DNA from: an uncultured Pseudoflavonifractor sp.
Lineage (GTDB): Bacteria; Bacillota_A; Clostridia; Oscillospirales; Oscillospiraceae
Reading direction: 5' to 3'
NCBI GenBank assembly: GCA_947575475.1
Contig: CANPNN010000019.1
Span: 1-14,993, forward strand
Length of the DNA: 14,993 nt
The notes under the pieces are model-generated. The model saw only the letters and a list, made by a program, of their open reading frames with translations, was not told where the DNA came from and did not search any database. Within the stretch, counting starts at the first letter, position 1; every line of letters begins with the position of its first letter. The translations under genes and the position numbers were made by a program. Positions 1-6,271 of the stretch are shown here, one piece after another.

Positions 1-946
1 CCATGCGGCACTTGATGTCCAGGAACTTCTCCGCCCCCAGGTCGGCGCCGAAGCCCGCCTCGGTGACCACATAATCGCTGAGCTTCAGGGCGGCGTCAGT
101 GGCGGACACCGAGTTGCAGCCATGGGCGATGTTGGCGAAGGGTCCGCCGTGGATAAAGGCAGGGGTCCCCTCCAGGGTCTGGACCAGGTTGGGCTTGAGA
201 GCGTCCTTCAAAAGGGCAGTCATGGCCCCCTCAGCTTTCAGGTTGTGGGCGGTGACCGGCTCTCCGGAGCGGTTGTAGGCCACCACCATCCGGCCCAGCC
301 GGGCCTTCAGGTCCTGGAGGTCGCTGGCCAGGCAAAAAACCGCCATGACCTCGCTGGCCACGGTGATGTCAAAGCCGTCCTCCCGGGGCACCCCCTGCAT
401 CCGGCCCCCCAGCCCGTCGATGACGTTGCGGAGCTGGCGGTCGTTCATGTCCACGCACCGCTTCCAGGTGATGTTCTTTACATCGATGTCCAGGGCGTTC
501 CCCTGCTGGATGTGGTTGTCCAACATGGCCGCCAGAAGGTTGTTGGCCGCCCCGATGGCGTGGAAATCCCCGGTGAAGTGGAGATTGATGTCCTCCATGG
601 GGATGACCTGGGCATACCCGCCCCCGGCGGCTCCCCCCTTCACCCCAAAGACAGGGCCCAGAGAAGGCTCCCGGAGGGCAAGACAGGTCTTTTTTCCCAA
701 GCGGCTCAGGGCGTCGGCCAAACCCACGCTGGTGGTGGTCTTCCCCTCCCCGGCGGGGGTGGGGTTGATGGCGGTGACCAGGATCAGCTTTCCCTTCCGG
801 GACTTGTCCCGGTAGGAGGCCGGCTCCACCTTGGCCTTGTCCCGGCCATAGGGAATCAGATCCTCCCCGGTCAGCCCCAGCTTGGCGGCGATCTCCCTGA
901 TAGGCTCTCCCTTTACGCTCTGGGCGATCTCAATATCAGTCAGCAT
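1..946 (-). CDS. fhs: Formate-tetrahydrofolate ligase, N-terminal 315 residues (runs off left edge)
   Basis: Fhs ligates formate to tetrahydrofolate using ATP, giving 10-formyl-THF for one-carbon metabolism (purines, initiator formyl-Met, and the methyl branch of the Wood-Ljungdahl pathway in acetogens). The frame is open from the ATG at 946 to the window edge with no stop. Family marks are visible: the P-loop PTPAGEGKT at about residues 62-70, EPSLGPVFG at about 93-101, and [13 protein letters not shown] near residue 285, all in the expected order. The family is usually about 555 residues, so roughly 240 C-terminal residues are missing only because the window ends. The start is supported by AAGGAG eight bases upstream and by the typical N-terminus MLTDIEIAQ. 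It lies 85 bp downstream of the SDR gene on the same strand with no clear terminator or sigma-A promoter between, so read-through from the SDR promoter is possible. Identification is secure; an acetogenic lifestyle is not shown by this gene alone. Confidence 0.96.
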   Translation of the reverse strand, partial: MLTDIEIAQSVKGEPIREIAAKLGLTGEDLIPYGRDKAKVEPASYRDKSRKGKLILVTAINPTPAGEGKTTTSVGLADALSRLGKKTCLALREPSLGPVFGVKGGAAGGGYAQVIPMEDINLHFTGDFHAIGAANNLLAAMLDNHIQQGNALDIDVKNITWKRCVDMNDRQLRNVIDGLGGRMQGVPREDGFDITVASEVMAVFCLASDLQDLKARLGRMVVAYNRSGEPVTAHNLKAEGAMTALLKDALKPNLVQTLEGTPAFIHGGPFANIAHGCNSVSATDAALKLSDYVVTEAGFGADLGAEKFLDIKCRM

Positions 947-1007
947 GATGATCTCTCCTTTTCTCATCGGAAATTCTCACGAAAGCAGACGGCACGATCT
1001 CTATGTA

Positions 1008-1027
1008 GGGGCGCACACTGCGCACCC
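1008..1027. repeat. Short GC-rich hairpin between the SDR gene and fhs
   Basis: GCGCA and TGCGC pair around a CAC loop, and the stem extends by GGG/CCC after a one-base bulge. No T-run follows on the minus strand, so it does not look like an intrinsic terminator. The flanking GTAGGGGC and CACCCGC look like a REP-like intergenic palindrome, but only one copy is in the window, so repetition cannot be shown here. Confidence 0.4.
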
Positions 1028-1031
1028 GCTC

Positions 1032-1799
1032 TCACAGTCTCCGCAATTTATCCCATAGGGCCATGGGGATTCTGGCCGGCAGCAGCTTTCCCCCCAGCCT
1101 CATCACCGCCGGGATCGGCCCGCAGGTGACCACCGGCCGCCCCAGGCCGTTCATAGTGAGGCTCCAGGCCGCCACCGCCTCGGGCCGCATGGCCAAAGGG
1201 GTATGGCGAACCGCCTCCGGGTTGGCGGTATCCCGGGCTACGGCCATGAATTCTGTCTTGATCCAATAAGGACACACCGCCGTCACCAGCACTCCCCGTG
1301 AGGAGAGTTCCTCCCGAAGAGCCCGGGTATAATGGAGCACAAAGGCCTTGGTGGCCGCATAGACGCCCATGGCGGGCAGGGGCTGGAAAGCGGCGCAGGA
1401 GGCCACCTCCAGCACCCGGCTGCCCCGGTGGAAATATGGGATACACACCCTGGTCACCTCCGCGGCGGCGCGGCAGTTGAGGGAGATCATGTCCCCTGTC
1501 TCCTCCAAGCTCAGGTCCTCCACCCGCCCGAACTTGCCGAACCCGGCGGCCGAAACCAAGAGCTCCACCTGAGGTCTTTCCTCCTCCAGGGTCCGCCGAA
1601 GGGTCAGGATGCTCTCCTCCTCCGTCAGGTCCAGGGCCAGTATCCGGCAGTCGGTCTCCAACTCCTCCGCCAGGGCGACGAGCCGCTCCTCCCGGCGGGC
1701 GATAAGCCACAGCTCGTCCAGCTCCAATATTTTGTCCATATGCCTTGCATAGGCCCGCCCCAGACCGGAGGAGGCCCCTGTGATGATCCCGATCCTCAT
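1032..1799 (-). CDS. SDR-family NAD(P)-dependent oxidoreductase
   Basis: A 255-residue classical short-chain dehydrogenase/reductase, the usual length for the family. Visible marks, counted from the ATG at 1799, are the cofactor-binding TGASSGLG at 7-14, an acidic residue at the end of beta 3 region (DLT near 58), SAAG at 83-86 in place of the common NNAG, catalytic Asn108, Ser134 and the YAATK active site with Tyr147 and Lys151. The full Asn-Ser-Tyr-Lys tetrad is present, so it should be an active cytoplasmic oxidoreductase; the substrate cannot be told from sequence. I chose the ATG at 1799 because the purine-rich AAAGGGGG sits about seven bases before it; the ATG two codons earlier (1805) would be almost on top of that site. 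It has its own sigma-A-like promoter at 1839-1867 and is isolated from the upstream gene by a strong terminator. The neighbouring fhs is probably an independent function. Confidence 0.9.
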   Translation of the reverse strand: MRIGIITGASSGLGRAYARHMDKILELDELWLIARREERLVALAEELETDCRILALDLTEEESILTLRRTLEEERPQVELLVSAAGFGKFGRVEDLSLEETGDMISLNCRAAAEVTRVCIPYFHRGSRVLEVASCAAFQPLPAMGVYAATKAFVLHYTRALREELSSRGVLVTAVCPYWIKTEFMAVARDTANPEAVRHTPLAMRPEAVAAWSLTMNGLGRPVVTCGPIPAVMRLGGKLLPARIPMALWDKLRRL

Positions 1800-1838
1800 A
1801 TCCATTCCCCCTTTGCGGTAGTATGGCTGTTCTTTTTC

Positions 1839-1867
1839 ATTTTACCATTCCGACGAAGCGCATACAA
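1839..1867 (-). promoter_or_regulatory. Sigma-A-like promoter for the SDR gene
   Basis: On the minus strand TTGTAT (1862-1867) and TAAAAT (1839-1844) are separated by 17 bases, predicting a start near 1832 and a leader of about 33 bases. It sits just downstream of the terminator of the preceding gene, as a new transcription unit would. Confidence 0.6.
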
Positions 1868-1876
1868 GAAAAATAT

Positions 1877-1912
1877 AAAAACTCCGTGGAACGAATCTTC
1901 CACGGAGTTTTT
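1877..1912 (-). terminator. Intrinsic terminator after the HPr-like gene (bidirectional form)
   Basis: A perfect 15-bp inverted repeat (AAAAACTCCGTGGAA, 1877-1891, against 1898-1912) closes a six-base loop and carries A and T tracts at its ends. It begins ten bases after the stop of the HPr-like gene, and on the minus strand the stem is followed by TTTTTATATTTTT. Confidence 0.92.
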
Positions 1913-1921
1913 CGGCGACTT

Positions 1922-2146
1922 TTACCGGCCCATTTTATCCACCAGCCGGAAGAACTGTTTGGGATCCACATCGTCCTCAGCCACCATCCGGACTTTCTTA
2001 CCCACCAATGCATATAGCCCCAGCAGAGAGCGGGCGTCCAGCATGATCACGTCGGTGCTCACCCAGATCTCATAGGGGGCCTCGCTGGCCAGCTTATTGA
2101 TACGCTCTACCTGAGCGCCGTCTCTTATCTCCAGTTCCTTCACCAT
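1922..2146 (-). CDS. HPr/Crh-like small protein lacking the phosphorylatable histidine
   Basis: A 74-residue protein starting MVKELEIRDG. Its second half fits the HPr fold family: DARSLLGLYAL (37-47) aligns by eye with the HPr/Crh segment around Ser46 (KSIMGLMSL), followed by a beta strand VRMVAED and a closing helix DPKQFFRLVDKM. In HPr a histidine at about position 15 carries phosphate for the PTS and Ser46 is the HPr kinase site; here no histidine exists anywhere, and the active-site loop region (about 8-18) looks shortened, while Ser40 sits at the Ser46 position. This recalls Bacillus Crh, which also lacks His15 and keeps Ser46, so a regulatory rather than transport role is plausible; this is inference. 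The ATG at 2146 is chosen because AAGGAGG lies ten bases upstream; the longer open frame to 2410 is AT-rich promoter and leader sequence. It is transcribed alone from a promoter at 2223-2251 to the terminator at 1877-1912. Confidence 0.82.
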   Translation of the reverse strand: MVKELEIRDGAQVERINKLASEAPYEIWVSTDVIMLDARSLLGLYALVGKKVRMVAEDDVDPKQFFRLVDKMGR

Positions 2147-2222
2147 AATGAAGATTCCTCCTTCTGTCACAATGGTCACAGTTTTCTTTCCACCTCTTCG
2201 GAGTCCTCCAAGGTTCGCCTGC

Positions 2223-2251
2223 ATTTTAACAATGTTTTCCAATAAAGTCAA
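2223..2251 (-). promoter_or_regulatory. Sigma-A-like promoter for the HPr-like gene
   Basis: On the minus strand TTGACT (2246-2251) and TAAAAT (2223-2228) are spaced by exactly 17 bases. The predicted start near 2216 gives a leader of about 70 bases that contains a direct repeat TGTGAC-CAT-TGTGAC (about 2161-2177) and the ribosome site. The surrounding 2221-2350 region is markedly AT-rich compared with the genes around it. Confidence 0.75.
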
Positions 2252-2351
2252 CCCGTTCATTGTATTAAATGCATGAATTTTATCCTGCATTTTTGTGCAA
2301 TATGCTATATTCCATTCTTTTTTCTTTTTTCTCAATTTAATCAAATCTTTA

Positions 2352-2383
2352 TTGACCTTTCCCCCCTTCCGTGACATACTATA
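2352..2383 (+). promoter_or_regulatory. Promoter candidate for the DUF4342 gene, with overlapping sporulation-type -10
   Basis: TTGACC (2352-2357) is followed after 17 bases by CATACT, an acceptable sigma-A arrangement. The same bases read CATACTATA (2375-2383), which fits the mother-cell sigma-K -10 consensus CATAnnnTA, with an AC dinucleotide at the expected -35 distance. Which sigma factor is used cannot be decided by reading. The leader to the ATG would be about 45 bases. Confidence 0.45.
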
Positions 2384-2430
2384 AAAAGATGGGTGAATGG
2401 CCCACATCAATTTTTGAGGAGGTCCCTTGC

Positions 2431-2691
2431 ATGGTTGAGGATATGAAGGACAAAAAATTCGCCGAGGAGATCATCGAGAAGCTGAAGGATCTGGTGAAAA
2501 AGGGCAATGTCACCAAGATCCAGGTCATCAAGAACGGGGAAACCATCGTAAACTTCCCCCTGAACGTTGGCATTGTCGCCGGCGTGGCCGCCGCCCCCTG
2601 GGCCTTGCTCCTGGCCGCCATCACCACCCTGGGCATGGACTGCCACATCGACGTGGTAAAGGACGACGGCGAGGTGCTCCACATCATCTGA
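2431..2691 (+). CDS. DUF4342 domain-containing small membrane protein
   Basis: An 86-residue protein of unknown function. It shows the DUF4342 layout: a charged amphipathic helix (about 5-24, with FAEEIIEKLKDLVKKGN), a short strand segment (NVTKIQVIKNGETIVNFPL, 26-44), a single hydrophobic stretch rich in Ala, Val and Leu (about 46-68) that is probably membrane-inserted, and a final charged strand HIDVVKDDGEVLHII. Family proteins of this type are small and uncharacterised as far as I know, so no function is assigned. The ATG at 2431 is preferred because GAGGAGGT lies seven bases upstream; a GTG at 2371 would fall inside the promoter -10 region. It is the only plus-strand gene in the window, divergent from the HPr-like gene and convergent with ftsZ, sharing a bidirectional terminator with the latter. 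Confidence 0.85.
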   Translation: MVEDMKDKKFAEEIIEKLKDLVKKGNVTKIQVIKNGETIVNFPLNVGIVAGVAAAPWALLLAAITTLGMDCHIDVVKDDGEVLHII

Positions 2692-2706
2692 GCGGAACTC
2701 GCATAA

Positions 2707-2737
2707 AAAGGCCGCCCTCCAATGGAGGGCGGCCTTT
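2707..2737. terminator. Bidirectional intrinsic terminator between the DUF4342 gene and ftsZ
   Basis: A perfect 14-bp GC-rich stem (AAAGGCCGCCCTCC, 2707-2720, against 2724-2737) with a three-base loop, with A-rich sequence on the left and TTTCATTTATT on the right. It lies 15 bases after the DUF4342 stop and 11 bases after the ftsZ stop, so it can end transcripts from both sides. Confidence 0.92.
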
Positions 2738-2748
2738 CATTTATTCTC

Positions 2749-3867
2749 TCAGTTATCCCGGTTAAAGATATTGAAGATGGACTGCCACTGATCGTCGTCA
2801 TCGGCAGCTTTTTCCTCCGTTGCCTCCTCGGCCCCTTCGAGTACCTGCTTCTCCTCAGCGGCGGCCTTTTCCCCAGCCTTGGTGAAGGCGTTGGAGCCCA
2901 TCTTGGCGGCCTCCTCGTCATAACCGGTGGCAATGACGGTAACCTGCATCTCGTCCTCCAGGTTGGGATCAAAGGCGGCGCCAAAGATGATGAGGGCTTC
3001 GGGATGGGCGGCCTGGCGCACCATCTCGGCGGCCTGCTCCACCTCCTCCAGGCCGATATCTTCGGACCCGGTGATATTGACCAGAACGCCCCGGGCACCA
3101 TTGATGCTGGTCTCCAGCAGGGGGCTGGAGATGGCCATCTTGGCGGCTTCCTCGGCCTTGTTCTTTCCGGCCGCCCGGCCCACGCCCATGTGGGCCATGC
3201 CCGCATCCTTCATGACGGCGGTCACGTCAGCAAAGTCCAGGTTGATAAAGCCGGTGTTCTTGATAAGGTCGGAGATGGACTGCACCGCCTGGCGGAGCAC
3301 GTCGTCAGCGATCTCAAAAGCGTTGGCAAAGGTGATCTTTTGGTCGGTGGCAAACTTCAGCCGCTCGTTGGGAATGATGACCAGGGAGTCCACCTTGCCC
3401 TTGAGCTCCTCAATGCCCAGTTCGGCCTGCTGCATACGGCGGCGGCCCTCGAAGTTGAAGGGCTTGGTCACCACGCCCACAGTGAGGATGCCCGCCTCCC
3501 GGGCGATGTCGGCCACGATGGGAGCCGCGCCGGTGCCAGTACCGCCGCCCATACCGGCAGTGATGAACACCATGTCGGTGCCCTCCATCACCTTGGCGAT
3601 CTGGGCCTTGTTCTCCTCTGCAGCCTTCCTGCCCACCTCGGGATCGGCACCTGCGCCCTTCCCGCTGGTAAGCTTGTCCCCGATCTGGATCTTCTGGCTG
3701 GCGCTGGAGACAGCCAAGGCCTGCTTATCCGTATTGACAGCAATGAACTCTACGCTCTTAACGCCGCTGCGAACCATGCGGTTGACCACATTGTTTCCGC
3801 CGCCGCCTACACCAATGACTTTAATGTTGACCACGGACTCCGGTCCGGTATCCAATCCAAACGGCAT
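2749..3867 (-). CDS. ftsZ: Cell division protein FtsZ
   Basis: FtsZ is the tubulin-like GTPase that polymerises into the cytokinetic ring on the inner face of the membrane. This 372-residue protein is of normal length. It shows the N-terminal [13 protein letters not shown] (about 19-31), the tubulin signature GGGTGTG (107-113), NFEG/RRR at about 138-143 and the catalytic T7 loop NLDFADV (about 209-215). The globular core ends near VTVIATGY (about 315); a Glu/Ala/Lys-rich linker then leads to an acidic run DDDD and a terminal peptide IFNIFNRDN, which differs from the common DIPxFLR type. The ATG at 3867 is chosen because AGGAGG is six to nine bases upstream and the protein starts as FtsZ should; the open frame continuing to 4011 is promoter and leader. 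It follows ftsQ after a 168-bp gap with two tandem promoters, and no ftsA is present. It is the last gene of the dcw cluster. Confidence 0.98.
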   Translation of the reverse strand: MPFGLDTGPESVVNIKVIGVGGGGNNVVNRMVRSGVKSVEFIAVNTDKQALAVSSASQKIQIGDKLTSGKGAGADPEVGRKAAEENKAQIAKVMEGTDMVFITAGMGGGTGTGAAPIVADIAREAGILTVGVVTKPFNFEGRRRMQQAELGIEELKGKVDSLVIIPNERLKFATDQKITFANAFEIADDVLRQAVQSISDLIKNTGFINLDFADVTAVMKDAGMAHMGVGRAAGKNKAEEAAKMAISSPLLETSINGARGVLVNITGSEDIGLEEVEQAAEMVRQAAHPEALIIFGAAFDPNLEDEMQVTVIATGYDEEAAKMGSNAFTKAGEKAAAEEKQVLEGAEEATEEKAADDDDQWQSIFNIFNRDN

Positions 3868-3906
3868 ATATGCTCCTCCTATGTATAGTCCTTCTGTATC
3901 GTCCGT

Positions 3907-3934
3907 CGGCCTGGTCCATTTTGTGGCCCAGCCG
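3907..3934 (-). promoter_or_regulatory. Stem-loop in the ftsZ 5' leader
   Basis: CGGC, TGG and CCA (3907-3918) pair with TGG, CCA and GCCG (3924-3934) with one bulged base and one mismatch around a five-base loop, about ten pairs in all. It lies downstream of both predicted ftsZ promoters and about 40 bases before the start codon, so it would be in every ftsZ mRNA starting from them. No terminator-like T-run follows. Confidence 0.4.
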
Positions 3935-3958
3935 CCAGTGATTTCTATATCTTGTACT

Positions 3959-3987
3959 ATTTTATCCTTCTTTGGCTCTGAGGTCAA
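3959..3987 (-). promoter_or_regulatory. ftsZ proximal promoter P2 (sigma-A-like)
   Basis: On the minus strand TTGACC (3982-3987) and TAAAAT (3959-3964) are separated by 17 bases. The predicted start is near 3952, leaving a leader of about 85 bases to the ftsZ ATG. Confidence 0.75.
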
Positions 3988-4010
3988 TAGCCAAGTGCGG
4001 ATTTCTTGCA

Positions 4011-4039
4011 AGTTTACCCAACTTTTTTCCGCTTGTCAA
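4011..4039 (-). promoter_or_regulatory. ftsZ distal promoter P1, -35 overlapping the ftsQ stop codon
   Basis: On the minus strand a consensus TTGACA (4034-4039) and TAAACT (4011-4016) are separated by exactly 17 bases. The TGA in TTGACA is the ftsQ stop codon (4036-4038). Start predicted near 4004. Confidence 0.78.
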
Positions 4040-4827
4040 GAGGGAAGCCACCGTTCCGTGAGCAATCGGGCCTGAGTGTCCCCATAGGTCAACTCTAAAG
4101 TCCCTGTGACTGTCTCCCCCTGCTGGGCAAAGGTCTCCAGTGTCTGCTGAAGAGAGTAGACCCGCAGTGCAAAGTCTCCCTCCATGGGTACCGCCACCGT
4201 CAATTCCTCTCCATAGCCAAACCGGATCACATTGGCGGCGCTCAGGTCGATAAACTCTGTCACGTTCCCCGCCATCCCCCGGCTATCCAGAGCGGTGAGC
4301 AGCTTTTGAAGCCCCTCCAGCCGGAGCTGTTCCAGAATATCCACCTTCAGCCATTCCCCCACCGTGGGTCCTACCGGATGGAGACCCCGGACCTCGGGCA
4401 GATCCCCGGTGATGGCCTTTTCCCCCTGCTCCAGCAGTTTTCCCCTGGAGTCCAGCAACCACCAGCTTCCCTCAAATCGAAAGGTGGCCACCGGAACACA
4501 TTCGGTGATATGGAGTTCCACCTTGTCGGGCAGCCGATGGACAGGGACCGCATTCTCCACATAGGGCAGCTGCCGCAGGATACTCTGGGCGGTCTGGGGC
4601 CGATTCACCAAAAACAGATTGTCTCCCAGCTCTATTCCGGAGGCGGCAATGACCTCCTGGGTGCTGTAACGGCTGTTGCCCGTCACGACCACCTCATTCA
4701 CCCGAAAAAAAACCACGCAGCCCGCCAAAATGGCGGCGAAGATCACCAGAAAGGACAGCAGTTTATAGAGGAAGCCAAAGCGTCCTCTCCTCCGCCGCTG
4801 TCGATTTCGGTTCTTCCTCGCCGCCAT
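4036..4827 (-). CDS. ftsQ: Cell division protein FtsQ/DivIB
   Basis: FtsQ (DivIB in Firmicutes) is a bitopic membrane protein that binds FtsL and FtsB/DivIC and controls the FtsW-PBP septal synthase. The 263-residue product has a very basic cytoplasmic tail (RNRQRRRRGR near 6-16), one transmembrane segment (about 19-41), a POTRA domain starting at VNEVVVTGNSRYS (about 43-113) and an extracytoplasmic beta domain containing the WLLDSRGKLLEQG strand pair typical of the family. The ATG at 4827 is chosen because AGGAGG sits seven bases upstream; two in-frame ATGs further up (4857, 4869) have no such site. It follows murA after 60 bp, and its stop codon lies within the -35 element of the distal ftsZ promoter. 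Identification rests on the topology, the POTRA motif and its position between murA and ftsZ. Confidence 0.94.
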   Translation of the reverse strand: MAARKNRNRQRRRRGRFGFLYKLLSFLVIFAAILAGCVVFFRVNEVVVTGNSRYSTQEVIAASGIELGDNLFLVNRPQTAQSILRQLPYVENAVPVHRLPDKVELHITECVPVATFRFEGSWWLLDSRGKLLEQGEKAITGDLPEVRGLHPVGPTVGEWLKVDILEQLRLEGLQKLLTALDSRGMAGNVTEFIDLSAANVIRFGYGEELTVAVPMEGDFALRVYSLQQTLETFAQQGETVTGTLELTYGDTQARLLTERWLPS

Positions 4828-4859
4828 TCCCTGGCCTCCTGTGTCTTTTGTTAACATCC

Positions 4860-4870
4860 ATTTTAGCACA
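4860..4870 (-). promoter_or_regulatory. Weak extended -10 candidate before ftsQ
   Basis: In the 60-bp murA-ftsQ gap the minus strand reads TGTGC then TAAAAT, an extended -10 arrangement (TGn before the hexamer). I see no good -35 at the right distance, so activity is doubtful. Confidence 0.22.
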
Positions 4871-4887
4871 CCCGGATAAAAAAATCG

Positions 4888-6156
4888 TTAAGATTCCGTG
4901 ACAATTTTTTCCTCTAAAGTAATTCTTGCCCCAAGGGCCCGCAGATCGCCGGACAGGTCGCTGTACCCCCGGAAAACATGCTCCAAGCCGGACAGCACCG
5001 TCTCTCCCTCCGCCGCCAGACCCGCCACCGCCAGAGCCGCTCCGCCCCGAAGATCTGTGGCCCGAACCCGGGCGCCGAAAAGCCGGTCTACTCCGTACAC
5101 CACCGCCACCTTTCCCTCCACCCGGATATCCGCCCCCATTCGGGCAAGCTCATCCACATGACGGTAGCGGCTGTCAAACATGTTTTCCGCAAATACGGTG
5201 GCTCCGTCCGCTTTGCACAGGGCCGCCATGACCACCGCCTGGGCGTCGGTCGGAAACCCTGGATAAGGCGCAGTACGAATGGGCCGCACCGCCCGAAGCC
5301 GTTCCCGGGCCTGAATATAGATCGAGTCGGAGGTGCTCTCTACCTGACAGCCTGCCTCTGTAAGGACCGCCGTCACCGTGGACAGCTGCCGCCAGTCCAC
5401 CCCTGTGACCTCCCCCTCCCCTCCGGCGGCTGCCACTGCCGAAAGATAGGTCGCGGCCACGATCCGGTCGGCCAACACCGTATGTTCTCCGCCGTGCAGA
5501 GGGGTCCCGCCCTCGATGACAATGACGGAGCTTCCCGCCCCCCGAACCTTGGCTCCCAATGTACAAAGGAAATTTTGCAGGTCCACGATCTCCGGTTCCC
5601 GGGCTGCATTTGTAATGGTTGTAATCCCCTGGGCTGCCACCGCCGCCAGCATGGCGTTCTCGGTGGCCCCCACACTGGCCAGGGACAGGGTAATGTCCGC
5701 CCCCTTCAGTCTTCCCGAGCAATATAGCCGTCCATTTTTTTCCTCAATCGTTGCCCCCAAAGCCCGGAGCGCTGCCAAGTGCAGATCGATGGGCCGGGGG
5801 CCTAATTCGCAGCCTCCGGGATAGGTCAGCGATCCCTGCCCCATACGGCCCAGGATCGGCCCCAAAAACACTACCGAGGAGCGCATTTCCCGCATAAGGC
5901 TGTCGGGCACCTCCCACCCGGTGGGGGCGGAGGCGTCCACTGTCACCGTTTCCCCCTCCCGCTCCACCCGGCAGCCCAGGTGACGGAGAATGTCTAACGT
6001 GTGGTCCACATCGGTTAGCTGGGGACAGTGATGGAGGACACAAGTCCCTGCAGAAAGAAAAGTGGCCGCCAAAATGGGTAAGACGCTGTTCTTCGCCCCC
6101 TGTACCCGGACGGACCCGGACAGAGGATGCCCCCCCTGGATCCTGAAAACGCTCAT
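4888..6156 (-). CDS. murA: UDP-N-acetylglucosamine 1-carboxyvinyltransferase MurA
   Basis: MurA transfers the enolpyruvyl group of phosphoenolpyruvate to UDP-GlcNAc, the first committed step of peptidoglycan synthesis, in the cytoplasm. The 422-residue length matches the family. Visible residues: Lys22-Asn23 in GAKNS, Arg92 in MRSS, the mobile catalytic loop GGCELGPRPID with Cys116 and Arg121, FPTDAQA (the family aspartate, E. coli Asp305), and RGYSDL near the C-terminus. The Cys at the loop is the residue attacked by fosfomycin, so the enzyme is of the sensitive type as far as that residue goes. The start is supported by GGGAGG seven bases upstream. It lies between murG and ftsQ, 108 bp after murG; this placement is normal for Clostridia that carry a MurA copy in the dcw cluster. 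A second MurA paralogue elsewhere is common in Firmicutes and not testable here. Confidence 0.97.
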   Translation of the reverse strand: MSVFRIQGGHPLSGSVRVQGAKNSVLPILAATFLSAGTCVLHHCPQLTDVDHTLDILRHLGCRVEREGETVTVDASAPTGWEVPDSLMREMRSSVVFLGPILGRMGQGSLTYPGGCELGPRPIDLHLAALRALGATIEEKNGRLYCSGRLKGADITLSLASVGATENAMLAAVAAQGITTITNAAREPEIVDLQNFLCTLGAKVRGAGSSVIVIEGGTPLHGGEHTVLADRIVAATYLSAVAAAGGEGEVTGVDWRQLSTVTAVLTEAGCQVESTSDSIYIQARERLRAVRPIRTAPYPGFPTDAQAVVMAALCKADGATVFAENMFDSRYRHVDELARMGADIRVEGKVAVVYGVDRLFGARVRATDLRGGAALAVAGLAAEGETVLSGLEHVFRGYSDLSGDLRALGARITLEEKIVTES

Positions 6157-6226
6157 GATTTGCCCTCCCTATTGGATTTCCTTCGGGTCATCCTATGCAG
6201 AAGAGGGAAAAAGCGTCCATTTTACG

Positions 6227-6271
6227 GAAGGAGGGCGGTCAGCATCACCCGCCCATCCTTCTTTTTATTTT
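6227..6271 (+). terminator. Hairpin after murG, terminator-like only on the plus strand
   Basis: GAAGGAGGGCGG (6227-6238) pairs with CCGCCC and TCCTTC (6249-6261) with one bulged A, and on the plus strand is followed at once by TTTTTATTTT. On the minus (gene) strand no T-run follows, so it should not stop murG-murA read-through. The murG stop codon lies within the T-rich tail. Confidence 0.5.

Noticed and set aside
122..1129. Long plus-strand open frames opposite fhs (also 345-815)
   Set aside because: They are antisense to a clear fhs coding frame, show low-complexity Gly/His/Pro-rich translation and no family resemblance; they arise from high GC codon use.
2147..2410. Upstream extension of the HPr-like gene to 162 residues
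   Set aside because: The extension covers the promoter and AT-rich leader, while AAGGAGG lies ten bases before the ATG at 2146.
2379..3206. Minus-strand open frame spanning the DUF4342 gene and the 3' end of ftsZ
   Set aside because: It is out of frame with ftsZ, runs through the strong bidirectional terminator and is Arg/Pro/Ser-rich; a shadow frame.
3868..4011. N-terminal extension of FtsZ by 48 residues
   Set aside because: It would contain the proximal promoter and leader, has no family similarity, and AGGAGG precedes the ATG at 3867.
2722..4075. Plus-strand open frames of over 380 residues opposite ftsZ (2722-3888, 2927-4075)
   Set aside because: They mirror ftsZ codons, cross its terminator or promoters, lack a ribosome site and have no recognisable domain.
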